Shown: one piece after another, positions 13,998 to 19,402 of the stretch
How positions within the stretch are numbered: the stretch's first letter is position 1
Layout of the letters: every line of letters begins with the position of its first letter
Assembly (NCBI GenBank): GCA_036524155.1
Contig: DATDCV010000536.1
Span: 1 to 19,402, forward strand
DNA length: 19,402 nt
Reading direction: 5' to 3'
Origin: DATDCV01 sp036524155
GTDB lineage: Bacteria; Verrucomicrobiota; Verrucomicrobiia; Limisphaerales; UBA8199
Made by a program: the position numbers and the translations under genes
Notes under the pieces: model-generated
Seen by the model: only the letters and a program-made list of their open reading frames with translations
What the model was told of the DNA's origin: nothing
The model's database searches: none

Positions 13998-14446
13998 GCC
14001 GAACAGCGACCTATAACACGACGGTCCGTTGGGAAGGCGAGCATTGGGGCCATCTGACCTTGGGGAATGGCCCGGAGATGAAGTTCTCCGCGCCGCCAGA
14101 TGCACATGGTCATGCCGGGGTGCTGACGCCTGAGGATGCCTTCGTCGCCGCTGCCAATACGTGTATCATGATGATGTTCATCTGGGCAGCCGAGCGGTTC
14201 AAACTTAAGCTCCTGTCTTACGAGTGCCGGACGGAGGGAACCAAGCTCATCGAATTGGACCGCACGGAAATATTCAGCCGGTTGCGATTTCAGCCACGCA
14301 TTCGCATCGCTGCCGCGGGGGAGCCACGAGCCACCATTGAGGCCCGGGCAAGACGTGCTTTGCAGGCTGCTCAAAAATACAGCCTGGTCGCCAATTCAGT
14401 GAAATCGGAAATCGTCATGGAGCCAGAACTTGTGATTGAGGAGTGA
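13994..14446 (+). CDS. OsmC/Ohr-family protein with a single catalytic cysteine
   Basis: This is a 150-residue protein. It has the OsmC fold: N-terminal strands (ATYNTTVRWEGEHWGHLTLG), a central helix LTPEDAFVAAANTCIMMMF with the peroxidatic-type Cys57, and a C-terminal helix ARRALQAAQKYSLVANSV. In peroxide-reducing OsmC/Ohr proteins the second Cys lies in the last segment, but here that position reads KYSL (Ser130). Cys78 lies elsewhere, so the normal disulfide cycle is probably lost and another thiol partner would be needed. Canonical relatives reduce organic hydroperoxides using lipoylated proteins as reductant, which makes its coupling (ATGA overlap) to an operon with a lipoyl carrier notable. 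Its TGA stop forms the first unit of a heptamer array. Confidence 0.87.
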   Translation: MSRTATYNTTVRWEGEHWGHLTLGNGPEMKFSAPPDAHGHAGVLTPEDAFVAAANTCIMMMFIWAAERFKLKLLSYECRTEGTKLIELDRTEIFSRLRFQPRIRIAAAGEPRATIEARARRALQAAQKYSLVANSVKSEIVMEPELVIEE

Positions 14447-14511
14447 AACGGGAAACGCGAGGGCGTGAAACACGTTGAAGCGTGGAAGCGTGGAAGCGTG
14501 ACATGGGGAAT
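14443..14511 (+). repeat. Degenerate GTGAARC / GCGTGGAA tandem repeat, junction OsmC-P5CR
   Basis: The array begins with the OsmC stop codon (GTGAAACG at 14443) and continues with GCGTGAAA, then GCGTGGAA twice and GCGTGACA. It is looser than the later arrays, with 8-base units in its second half. It fills most of the gap before the next gene's ribosome site. Confidence 0.7.
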
Positions 14512-14552
14512 GAGTTGAGGCGGGGTGGCGGGTGGAAGAGAAAGGAAAAAGT

Positions 14553-15332
14553 ATGAGCGAGCGGAGTATTGGATTTGTTGGCGGCGGTCGAATCGTGCGG
14601 GTCTTTTTGGAGGGCTGGAAACGGGCTGAGAAGCTGCCAGAGAAGATCGTGGTGAGCGACTGCAATGCGGACGCCCTGGCCAAGTTAAAGGCACAATTCC
14701 CGGGAATTGAAACCGTATCGGGCAAAGCCACCACCGCTGCCGTTCAGGATCTTGTGTTCCTCGCCGTGCATCCACCGGTCATGGCGGAGACGACGTCGAG
14801 CATCAAGGGCAGCATCAAGCCTGAGGCCATCGTGGTGTCTCTGGCTCCGAAATTCACGATTGCCAAACTCACCAGCTTGCTAGGCGGGTTCGCACGGGTG
14901 GTCCGGGTCATCCCGAATGCGCCTTCCATCGTGAACTTCGGCTACAATCCTGTGACCTTTGGCCCCGCATTGAGCAGCCAGGAGAAAGCGGAGATCGCAG
15001 AACTCTTTGCTCCATTGGGAGAGTTTCCAGAGGTAGCGGAGGAGAAACTCGAAGCCTACGCCTTGCTCTCGGCCATGGGCCCGACCTACCTATGGTTCCA
15101 GTTGCAGGCCCTGCGGGAGGTCGCCAGCTCCTTTGGGTTGGCTGATGCCGAAATCGCGCCTGCCCTGAAGCGAATGGTTTGCGGCGGCGCGAGGACCCTG
15201 CTCGAATCCGGGTTGACGCCCGCGGAAGTGATGGACTTGATTCCAGTGAAGCCGCTGGCGGACATGGAGGCGCAGGTAAACGAGATCTACTGGACGCGGT
15301 TGCCGGCAATTTATCAGAAAATCAAGCCGTGA
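14553..15332 (+). CDS. Pyrroline-5-carboxylate reductase-like NAD(P)H oxidoreductase
   Basis: The ATG at 14553 follows AAAGGA and gives 259 residues; a GTG at 14532 is the alternative. The N-terminus (RSIGFVGGGRIVRVFLEG) is a Rossmann NAD(P)H-binding loop, and VIPNAPSIVNFGYNPV aligns with the RxMPNtP segment of P5C reductases. The C-terminal helical dimerisation domain runs from MGPTYLWFQLQALREVASSFGL to MVCGGARTLLESG. In genuine ProC the domain contains a SPGGTT loop that lines the substrate site; here the corresponding region reads LIPVKPLADM, so proline synthesis is uncertain. The place in a thiol-redox gene group also hints at a different imine or thiazoline-type substrate. Its TGA stop starts the next heptamer array. 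Confidence 0.82.
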   Translation: MSERSIGFVGGGRIVRVFLEGWKRAEKLPEKIVVSDCNADALAKLKAQFPGIETVSGKATTAAVQDLVFLAVHPPVMAETTSSIKGSIKPEAIVVSLAPKFTIAKLTSLLGGFARVVRVIPNAPSIVNFGYNPVTFGPALSSQEKAEIAELFAPLGEFPEVAEEKLEAYALLSAMGPTYLWFQLQALREVASSFGLADAEIAPALKRMVCGGARTLLESGLTPAEVMDLIPVKPLADMEAQVNEIYWTRLPAIYQKIKP

Positions 15333-15355
15333 GACGTGATGCGTGAAACGTGAAG
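15329..15355 (+). repeat. Short GTGARRC tandem repeat, junction P5CR-thioredoxin
   Basis: About four degenerate units (GTGAGAC, GTGATGC, GTGAAAC, GTGAAG) begin at the TGA stop of the reductase gene. The array contains a GTG at 15343 that could be misread as the thioredoxin start. Confidence 0.75.
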
Positions 15356-15372
15356 TCAAGAACCTTCAACCA

Positions 15373-15792
15373 ATGCTGAGTATGAGAAGTATATATAAGA
15401 ATAGCCTGATAATCGTTGCTGTCCTCTGGGCCGCGGGGCTCTGGGCGGCGGAATCCGCAAAGCTGCCGAGGCTGGTGGATTTGGGCGCGGACAAATGCAT
15501 TCCATGCAAGATGATGGCCCCTGTCCTCAAAGAACTTAAAACCGAGTATGCCGGCCGGATGGACGTGGAGTTCATCGATGTCTGGAAGAATCCCGATGCG
15601 GGCAAGCCGTATAAGATCAAGCTAATCCCCACGCAGATCTTCTTCGACGCATCCGGAAAGGAACGCTTCCGGCACGAAGGCTTCTTTGGCAAAGAGGACA
15701 TTCTGGCCAAATGGAAGGAGCTCGGCGTCGACCTTGGCGCTCAAAAAACCAAGGTGGAGAGCCCTAAGGGCGGAGGGAAGTCCGGGAAGTGA
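15373..15792 (+). CDS. Exported thioredoxin-like protein
   Basis: From the ATG at 15373 the protein is 139 residues; the ATG at 15382 is nearly as good. The first 26 residues (basic YKN, then SLIIVAVLWAAGLWAAE) are a signal peptide or anchor, so the protein acts in the periplasm. The active site is DKCIPCKMMAPVL (Cys42, Cys45) and the cis-proline segment is LIPTQIFFD; VEFIDVWKNPD fits a thioredoxin core strand. The CIPC active site differs from CGPC of housekeeping thioredoxin. The C-terminal tail is Lys/Gly-rich. Two genes downstream is a CcdA-type transporter, the expected electron donor. The open frame extends to a GTG inside the upstream repeat, which I reject. Its TGA is the first unit of a heptamer array. 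Confidence 0.88.
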   Translation: MLSMRSIYKNSLIIVAVLWAAGLWAAESAKLPRLVDLGADKCIPCKMMAPVLKELKTEYAGRMDVEFIDVWKNPDAGKPYKIKLIPTQIFFDASGKERFRHEGFFGKEDILAKWKELGVDLGAQKTKVESPKGGGKSGK

Positions 15793-15850
15793 AATGTGGG
15801 GCGTGAAGCGTGAAACGTGAAGCGTGAAGCGTGAGCTGTGAAACGTGACG
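15789..15850 (+). repeat. Tandem heptamer GCGTGAA array, junction thioredoxin-four-helix protein
   Basis: Units run in strict 7-base register over most of the length (GCGTGAA, GCGTGAA, ACGTGAA, GCGTGAA, GCGTGAG, CTGTGAA, ACGTGAC). The first GTGA contains the stop codon of the exported thioredoxin. This is the cleanest of the forward-orientation arrays. Confidence 0.85.
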
Positions 15851-15869
15851 GCACTGTAAGAAACACGTT

Positions 15870-16358
15870 ATGAACTACTCAGAGTGGTTGAAGACGATTT
15901 CCGCGACCCTGACGGAGGACTCACTCTGGAGGATCGAAGCATATCGACTGGCGCTTTTTGCCGCGGATTTGGCCTGGCGGGATGTGACTAAGCTGATGGC
16001 GGACAAGCGGACACTCGAACTGGCAAACCAGTTGTACGGGGCGATGGGTTCAATCGGGGCCAACTTGTCGGAAGGCTATTCTCGTGCCAGCGCCAAGGAC
16101 CGCGCGCGTTTTTATGAATACTCGCTCGGCTCCGCCCGTGAATGCCGGACTTGGTATTTCGATGGGCGCCATGTGCTTGGAGAACCGGTGGCTCAGCATC
16201 GCATGGGGTTCCTGACCCAAATCATCAGGCTGTTACTGACGATGATCCCCGACCAACGCGGCACTTACTTGCGCGAAGCAAACACACCCTGTGTCGCCGT
16301 TGACCGTTCGTTCGGCGCGTTCACGCCCGACCTACTAACTAATGTTCCCATGCCATAA
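15870..16358 (+). CDS. Four-helix-bundle protein (23S rRNA intervening-sequence / S23-like family)
   Basis: This is a 162-residue protein. Its core, IEAYRLALFAADLAWRDVTKLM, LANQLYGAMGSIGANLSEGYSR, DRARFYEYSLGSARECRTWYFDGRHVL, matches the TIGR02436-type four-helix-bundle family: the QL-x-RA-x-SIxANIxEGxxR and GSxxExxxW signatures are clear. Related genes sit inside 23S rRNA intervening sequences of some bacteria, but this copy is free-standing with no rRNA nearby. Function is unknown; nucleic-acid or ribosome binding has been proposed for relatives. It is bracketed by heptamer arrays in opposite orientation, and it interrupts what would otherwise be a thioredoxin-ccdA-ferredoxin run, so it may have been inserted as a cassette. 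Confidence 0.85.
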   Translation: MNYSEWLKTISATLTEDSLWRIEAYRLALFAADLAWRDVTKLMADKRTLELANQLYGAMGSIGANLSEGYSRASAKDRARFYEYSLGSARECRTWYFDGRHVLGEPVAQHRMGFLTQIIRLLLTMIPDQRGTYLREANTPCVAVDRSFGAFTPDLLTNVPMP

Positions 16359-16366
16359 ACCGTCGG

Positions 16367-16429
16367 TTCACATTTCACGCCTCACGCCTCACGCCTCACG
16401 CCTCACGTATCACCCCTCACGTATCACGC
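16367..16429 (-). repeat. Inverted-orientation heptamer array before ccdA
   Basis: On the plus strand the units read CCTCACG four times in perfect 7-base register, then TATCACC, CCTCACG, TATCACG. This is the reverse complement of the CGTGARR family seen at 15789-15850. The array ends directly at the ccdA start codon (ATG at 16430), leaving no room for a conventional ribosome binding site. Confidence 0.87.
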
Positions 16430-17128
16430 ATGGAACAACTCTTCACTACCCTCAGCCATGCTGTCGAAGGCTCAGCCGTCATCGCTTTGGCGGCTTCGTT
16501 CGTCTGGGGCATCCTCAGCATCATTCTGAGCCCCTGCCACCTGGCGAGCCTGCCGCTCATTGTGGGCTTCATCAGTGGTCAAGGCAGGGTCGGCACGGCT
16601 CGCGCGGGGGGAATCGCGACGCTTTTTGCGGTGGGCATACTCATCACTATTGCGGTGATTGGAGCCATTACGGCGGCCGTGGGGCGCATGATGGGGGACA
16701 TCGGACGCTGGGGTAATTACTTCGTGGCAGGCATCTTCTTCCTGGTGGGGCTTTATCTCTTGGGCGTCATTCCGATGCCCTGGTCCGGGCCCGGCCAGGT
16801 CAACATGAAGCGCAAAGGCCTGCTCGCCGCCTTCGTTCTTGGTTTGGTTTTCGGAATTGCACTCGGGCCGTGCACTTTCGCCTTTATGGCCCCAATGCTG
16901 GGGGTCAGTTTCAACCTCTCCAGGACGGCGCCGGTTTACGGCGCCTCGTTGCTCCTGGCCTACGGCCTTGGCCATTGCTCCGTGATCGTGCTGGCCGGAA
17001 CGTTTACCGAAGTAGTTCAGCGGTTCCTCAATTGGAACGAGCAATCCAAGGGCGTGACAGTTTTGAAATACATTTGCGGCGTGCTGGTGCTGCTGGGTGG
17101 CGTCTGGCTCATTTACAGCGCCCCTTAG
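16430..17128 (+). CDS. CcdA/DsbD-type transmembrane thiol electron transporter
   Basis: The 232-residue protein has about six hydrophobic helices and the two pseudo-symmetric cysteine loops of the CcdA family: LSPCHLASLPLI (Cys36) and LGPCTFAFMAPML (Cys148), each a Pro-Cys motif at the start of a repeat half. CcdA carries electrons from cytosolic thioredoxin across the inner membrane to periplasmic thioredoxin-like proteins. The exported CIPC thioredoxin two genes upstream is the obvious partner. The ATG abuts the inverted heptamer array with no ribosome site; the next Met in frame (Met87) is inside the membrane region, so 16430 is the only sensible start. The product ends 12 bp before the ferredoxin gene. 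Confidence 0.92.
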   Translation: MEQLFTTLSHAVEGSAVIALAASFVWGILSIILSPCHLASLPLIVGFISGQGRVGTARAGGIATLFAVGILITIAVIGAITAAVGRMMGDIGRWGNYFVAGIFFLVGLYLLGVIPMPWSGPGQVNMKRKGLLAAFVLGLVFGIALGPCTFAFMAPMLGVSFNLSRTAPVYGASLLLAYGLGHCSVIVLAGTFTEVVQRFLNWNEQSKGVTVLKYICGVLVLLGGVWLIYSAP

Positions 17129-17140
17129 ACTCCGTCGATT

Positions 17141-17434
17141 ATGAATCCAGATGAGAGTACCTGGGGACTGCCAAGGGAGTTAATCCCGTGGGGACCCACC
17201 GTTGACTCCACCCGATGCCGCGGATCTGGGGAATGTGTGCGGTTCTGCCCCAACAACGTCTACGAGTTTGAGGAGCCGACCCGCCGGGCGCGCGTCGTGA
17301 ACTACCATCAGTGCACGGTCATGTGCAGCAACTGCGTGGCCGTGTGTCCGAATGGCACGATTTCGTTTCCCGAAACGGACCAGTTCCTGGATGCGGTCCA
17401 AGCCATTAAACGCACCCGCACGGTCTCCGCTTAA
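17141..17434 (+). CDS. Ferredoxin with one atypical cluster motif
   Basis: This is a 97-residue iron-sulfur protein with seven cysteines at 26, 32, 36, 58, 62, 65 and 69. The first motif is CRGSGECVRFCP, in which the usual second Cys is replaced (C-x5-C-x3-CP). The second is CTVMCSNCVAVCP, a C-x3-C-x2-C-x3-CP arrangement. Seven cysteines and the missing residue suggest a [3Fe-4S] plus [4Fe-4S] protein, or one [4Fe-4S] centre with an unusual second site. A conserved N-terminal extension (LPRELIPWGPTVD) precedes the cluster domain. Its place directly after ccdA suggests it supplies or receives electrons in the same thiol-redox pathway. A hairpin-like AGTTGA/TCAACT followed by Ts about 110 bp downstream is a weak terminator candidate. 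Confidence 0.88.
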   Translation: MNPDESTWGLPRELIPWGPTVDSTRCRGSGECVRFCPNNVYEFEEPTRRARVVNYHQCTVMCSNCVAVCPNGTISFPETDQFLDAVQAIKRTRTVSA

Positions 17435-17789
17435 AACCTGCTATGAAACGCCGCCACCTTTCGCGAACCCAAAAGCACCAAGAGGAGACCGGCAAATTTC
17501 TGGACGCAGCTCAATAATCAGGAAACCCTCGGAATTTCCTAGTTGAGTCTAACTGTTGTATCGATTCAACTTTTCTCATGAAGAGTCTGAATCTGTGGCA
17601 TGTGCACCTTTCAGTAATTCGTCATGCGCCGAGACGGCCCGTCACCAGCTTTGATTCGATCGGCGTCGCGTTCGGCGGTCCAGGCGCTCGCCCGAGCGAC
17701 GAGACCATTCCGCCGCCTGCAAGCGTCCGGTAAGAGCGCCGGTCTCGCGGGCCGCTTTGCCCAGGACTTGGTGGAGGAGGGACCTGCCT
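17435..17789. other. Intergenic region between ferredoxin and response regulator
   Basis: These 355 bp hold no supportable gene. A 24-codon frame (17443-17517) has no ribosome site and no similarity I recognise. AGTTGA at 17541-17546 and TCAACT at 17566-17571, followed by TTTCTC, could form a weak transcription terminator. The remaining sequence turns GC-rich toward the regulator and ends in its strong ribosome binding site. No canonical sigma-54 -24/-12 element was found. Confidence 0.45.
17773..17781 (+). promoter_or_regulatory. Strong ribosome binding site deciding a TTG start
   Basis: GGAGGAGGG lies 8 bases upstream of the TTG at 17790. It supports that TTG as the regulator's start and rules out the in-frame TTG at 17757, which would put the Shine-Dalgarno sequence inside the coding region. 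Confidence 0.7.
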
Positions 17790-19193
17790 TTGCCTAGAAC
17801 AACGATTCTCCTTGTGGATGACGCTCCGGAAAATCTGGAGAGTTTTCTTCACGACCTCAGGACTTTGCCGCAGGTCGAGATTGTGGTTGAAGATCAGGGC
17901 CCTCGGGCCGCTGAACGCCTCGAAAAGGAAATGCCTGACGTCCTGATTGCTGACCTCCAGATGCCAGAGTTGAGTGGCCTCGAGTTGTTACGACTGGGCC
18001 GCCAGCGCGATCCTAATCTTATTGCGGTCATCATTACGGCAAACCCCACCGTCAAAGCCGCCGTCGAGTGCATGAAATTGGGAGCCGCCGAATTCATTAC
18101 CAAGCCCTTCCCGTCGGGCGAGTTGCTCCGCATCGTCCAAAAACTTCTGGATTCGAAGAAAGGCCCTGATGCGCAAGCCGTGGTGCGCGAGGAACACTTG
18201 CGTGATAGTTCTTTCGGTGAAATTCTAGGCGGGAGCCCGGCCATGAAGAAGGTCTTCGATGGTATTCAGCGGGCTGCAGAGGCTCCTTTCGATGTGCTGG
18301 TCACTGGCGAAACCGGGACTGGCAAGGAGTTGGTGGCTCAAGCGATTCACCAGCGAAGCCGGCGTCAGCAGGGCCCCTTTGTAGCTGTGGATTGCGGCGC
18401 GATTCCGCACGACCTGCTGGAGAGTGAGTTTTTCGGCCACGAGCGCGGCGCCTTCACCGGAGCCCAAGTGCGGAAGGTGGGACTCTTGGAGTCAGCAAAC
18501 CACGGAACCTTCTTCCTCGATGAACTTGCGCAACTTCCCTTGCATCTCCAGGCCAAACTTCTCCGGGTTCTGCAGGAACGCAGAGTTCGCCGGGTGGGCG
18601 GCACCTCAGAGACGAGCTTGGATGTGCGATTCATCGCCGCGTCGTCGGCTGATCTTGAACAGCAGGTGCGGGAAGGCCGCTTCCGCCTAGACCTTTTTCA
18701 CCGAATCCGTGTCCTGGGCATCCGGCTCCCGCCGCTGCGCGAGCGAATCGAGGACATCCCTTTGTTGGTCGATCACTTCTTGGATCGATGTTCGCGCGAT
18801 TTGCAGCGAGAGAACGTTCAATTCAGCCCTGAGGCCATGCAAATCCTCACCCACTACTGCTGGCCAGGGAATGTGCGCGAATTGCAGAACGTTTTGAGAG
18901 AGACACTCGTTATGGCCAGCGGCCCGGTTATTACGCCTAACGACCTCCCGCAGTATGTTGTCACCGATTCCGCGTCTTGTTGCTCCAAAGGTGATACCAA
19001 CTTCTTCACCGAACGAGCGAGCCGCATCGCGGCATTTGAAACGCAATATATCCACACTCTGCTGAGTGCTTTCGCCGGCGATGTTTCTGCCGCCGCTCGC
19101 GAAATGCAGGTCCCGCGCTGTACTTTCTACCGATTGCTGAAAAAACATGACGTGAATCCCGCCCATTTCCGAAGAGCGGCATCCACGGCGTGA
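17790..19193 (+). CDS. NtrC-family sigma-54-dependent response regulator
   Basis: Read from the TTG at 17790 (467 residues), the protein has three domains in order. The receiver domain (about 1-120) has TTILLVDDAPE, the phospho-acceptor Asp in IADLQMPE, the switch Thr in IITANP and the Lys in FITKPF. The central AAA+ domain (about 140-370) has Walker A GETGTGKE, the sigma-54-contacting GAFTGA loop, Walker B GTFFLDEL and the arginine-finger region. The C-terminal Fis-type helix-turn-helix is DVSAAAREMQVPRCTFYRLLKKH. All functional residues appear intact, so it should activate sigma-54 promoters when phosphorylated. No histidine kinase lies in the window; it may be downstream. Whether it controls the redox genes is unknown. 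Confidence 0.93.
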   Translation: MPRTTILLVDDAPENLESFLHDLRTLPQVEIVVEDQGPRAAERLEKEMPDVLIADLQMPELSGLELLRLGRQRDPNLIAVIITANPTVKAAVECMKLGAAEFITKPFPSGELLRIVQKLLDSKKGPDAQAVVREEHLRDSSFGEILGGSPAMKKVFDGIQRAAEAPFDVLVTGETGTGKELVAQAIHQRSRRQQGPFVAVDCGAIPHDLLESEFFGHERGAFTGAQVRKVGLLESANHGTFFLDELAQLPLHLQAKLLRVLQERRVRRVGGTSETSLDVRFIAASSADLEQQVREGRFRLDLFHRIRVLGIRLPPLRERIEDIPLLVDHFLDRCSRDLQRENVQFSPEAMQILTHYCWPGNVRELQNVLRETLVMASGPVITPNDLPQYVVTDSASCCSKGDTNFFTERASRIAAFETQYIHTLLSAFAGDVSAAAREMQVPRCTFYRLLKKHDVNPAHFRRAASTA

Positions 19194-19402
19194 CCTGACC
19201 AGTAGAATTATCGCCGCACTGCCGCGCCTCCGGGGTTCGGCATGTGCTCCTCTCGCTTTCTCCTGCCTTTTGTTTTTAAGAGAGATCCGTATTATTGTTT
19301 GTTGTCTTTGAGTGTCATTTTAACTGTGTACAATAAAATATTTTAAATGTAGTTAAATAAATCTGCGAGGTTTATGTTTAAAACAAGGGTTGTGAAACTC
19401 AG
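19194..19402. other. AT-rich region with possible start of a further gene
   Basis: Base composition drops sharply after about 19270. A TACAAT at 19329-19334 with a TTTGAG-like element 16 bp upstream could be a promoter for a plus-strand gene. GAGG at 19367-19370 precedes an ATG at 19374 that stays open for nine codons to the window edge. This is too short to identify. Confidence 0.3.

Noticed and set aside
12166..14446. Heterodisulfide-reductase-like lipoate sulfur oxidation cluster
   Set aside because: The lipoyl carrier is suggestive, but no Hdr subunits or lipoate-protein assembly genes are in the window.
15789..16429. CRISPR array
   Set aside because: The repeats are contiguous 7-mers without spacers, and no cas genes are present.
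17443..17517. 24-codon open frame after the ferredoxin
   Set aside because: There is no ribosome binding site, no recognisable similarity and no conserved feature; it is too short to support.
17594..17612. Sigma-54 promoter (TGGCA followed by GC-like bases)
   Set aside because: The GG is not followed by GC at the required 10-base separation.

Overview
The window reads as chromosomal DNA of a verrucomicrobium, most likely a Pedosphaera/Limisphaerales-type lineage. This is an inference from gene content: an ECF sigma factor with a long membrane-anchored coiled-coil tail, a large exported LamG/Asp-box protein with a short W...FFRL-type C-terminal domain, a stand-alone IF-2 N-terminal domain, and a short HPF/RaiA protein. 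No rRNA, tRNA, CRISPR array or transposase is visible.

Layout. Everything from 1 to about 11.6 kb is on the minus strand, and everything from about 11.8 kb to the end is on the plus strand, so the two halves diverge from one intergenic region (11606-11794). Reading down the minus half from the divergence point: a YkgJ-type cysteine-cluster protein; a coupled trio of DUF1697, a lone NAD-binding lobe of KptA/Tpt1 RNA 2'-phosphotransferase, and an ADP-ribosylglycohydrolase; a stand-alone IF2_N protein; a small cysteine-rich exported protein; an HPF/RaiA ribosome-hibernation protein followed after 3 bp by a CBM48 glycogen-binding protein; the LamG/Asp-box exported protein; the ECF sigma/membrane coiled-coil/membrane metalloprotease set; a type II toxin-antitoxin pair; and a GNAT acetyltransferase cut by the left window edge.

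The plus half looks like a thiol-redox and metal-stress island. An ArsR regulator and the following small CxxC thioredoxin each have a copy of the same 16-bp operator-like palindrome in their promoter. Behind the thioredoxin, and overlapping head to tail, are a GcvH-like lipoyl protein, two DGC-type putative zinc-binding proteins (the second with an extra C-terminal domain) and an OsmC-like protein. After that come a pyrroline-5-carboxylate-reductase-like protein, an exported thioredoxin, a four-helix-bundle protein, a CcdA-type membrane electron transporter, a ferredoxin with an atypical cluster motif, and an NtrC-type sigma-54 response regulator. A plausible reading is that cytosolic reducing power passes through CcdA to the exported thioredoxin, while the lipoyl protein, DGC proteins and OsmC handle a reactive thiol, sulfur or metal species sensed by ArsR. 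No glycine-cleavage P, T or L genes are present, so the lipoyl protein probably has another role.

Four junctions in the plus half carry degenerate tandem heptamers (GCGTGAA type). Three start exactly at the TGA stop codon of the preceding gene. The fourth runs in the opposite orientation up to the ccdA start codon.

Best candidates for undescribed biology: the ArsR-controlled lipoyl/DGC/OsmC operon; the truncated KptA lobe coupled to an ADP-ribosylglycohydrolase; the stop-codon-anchored heptamer arrays; and the sigma factor/membrane coiled-coil/membrane protease module.
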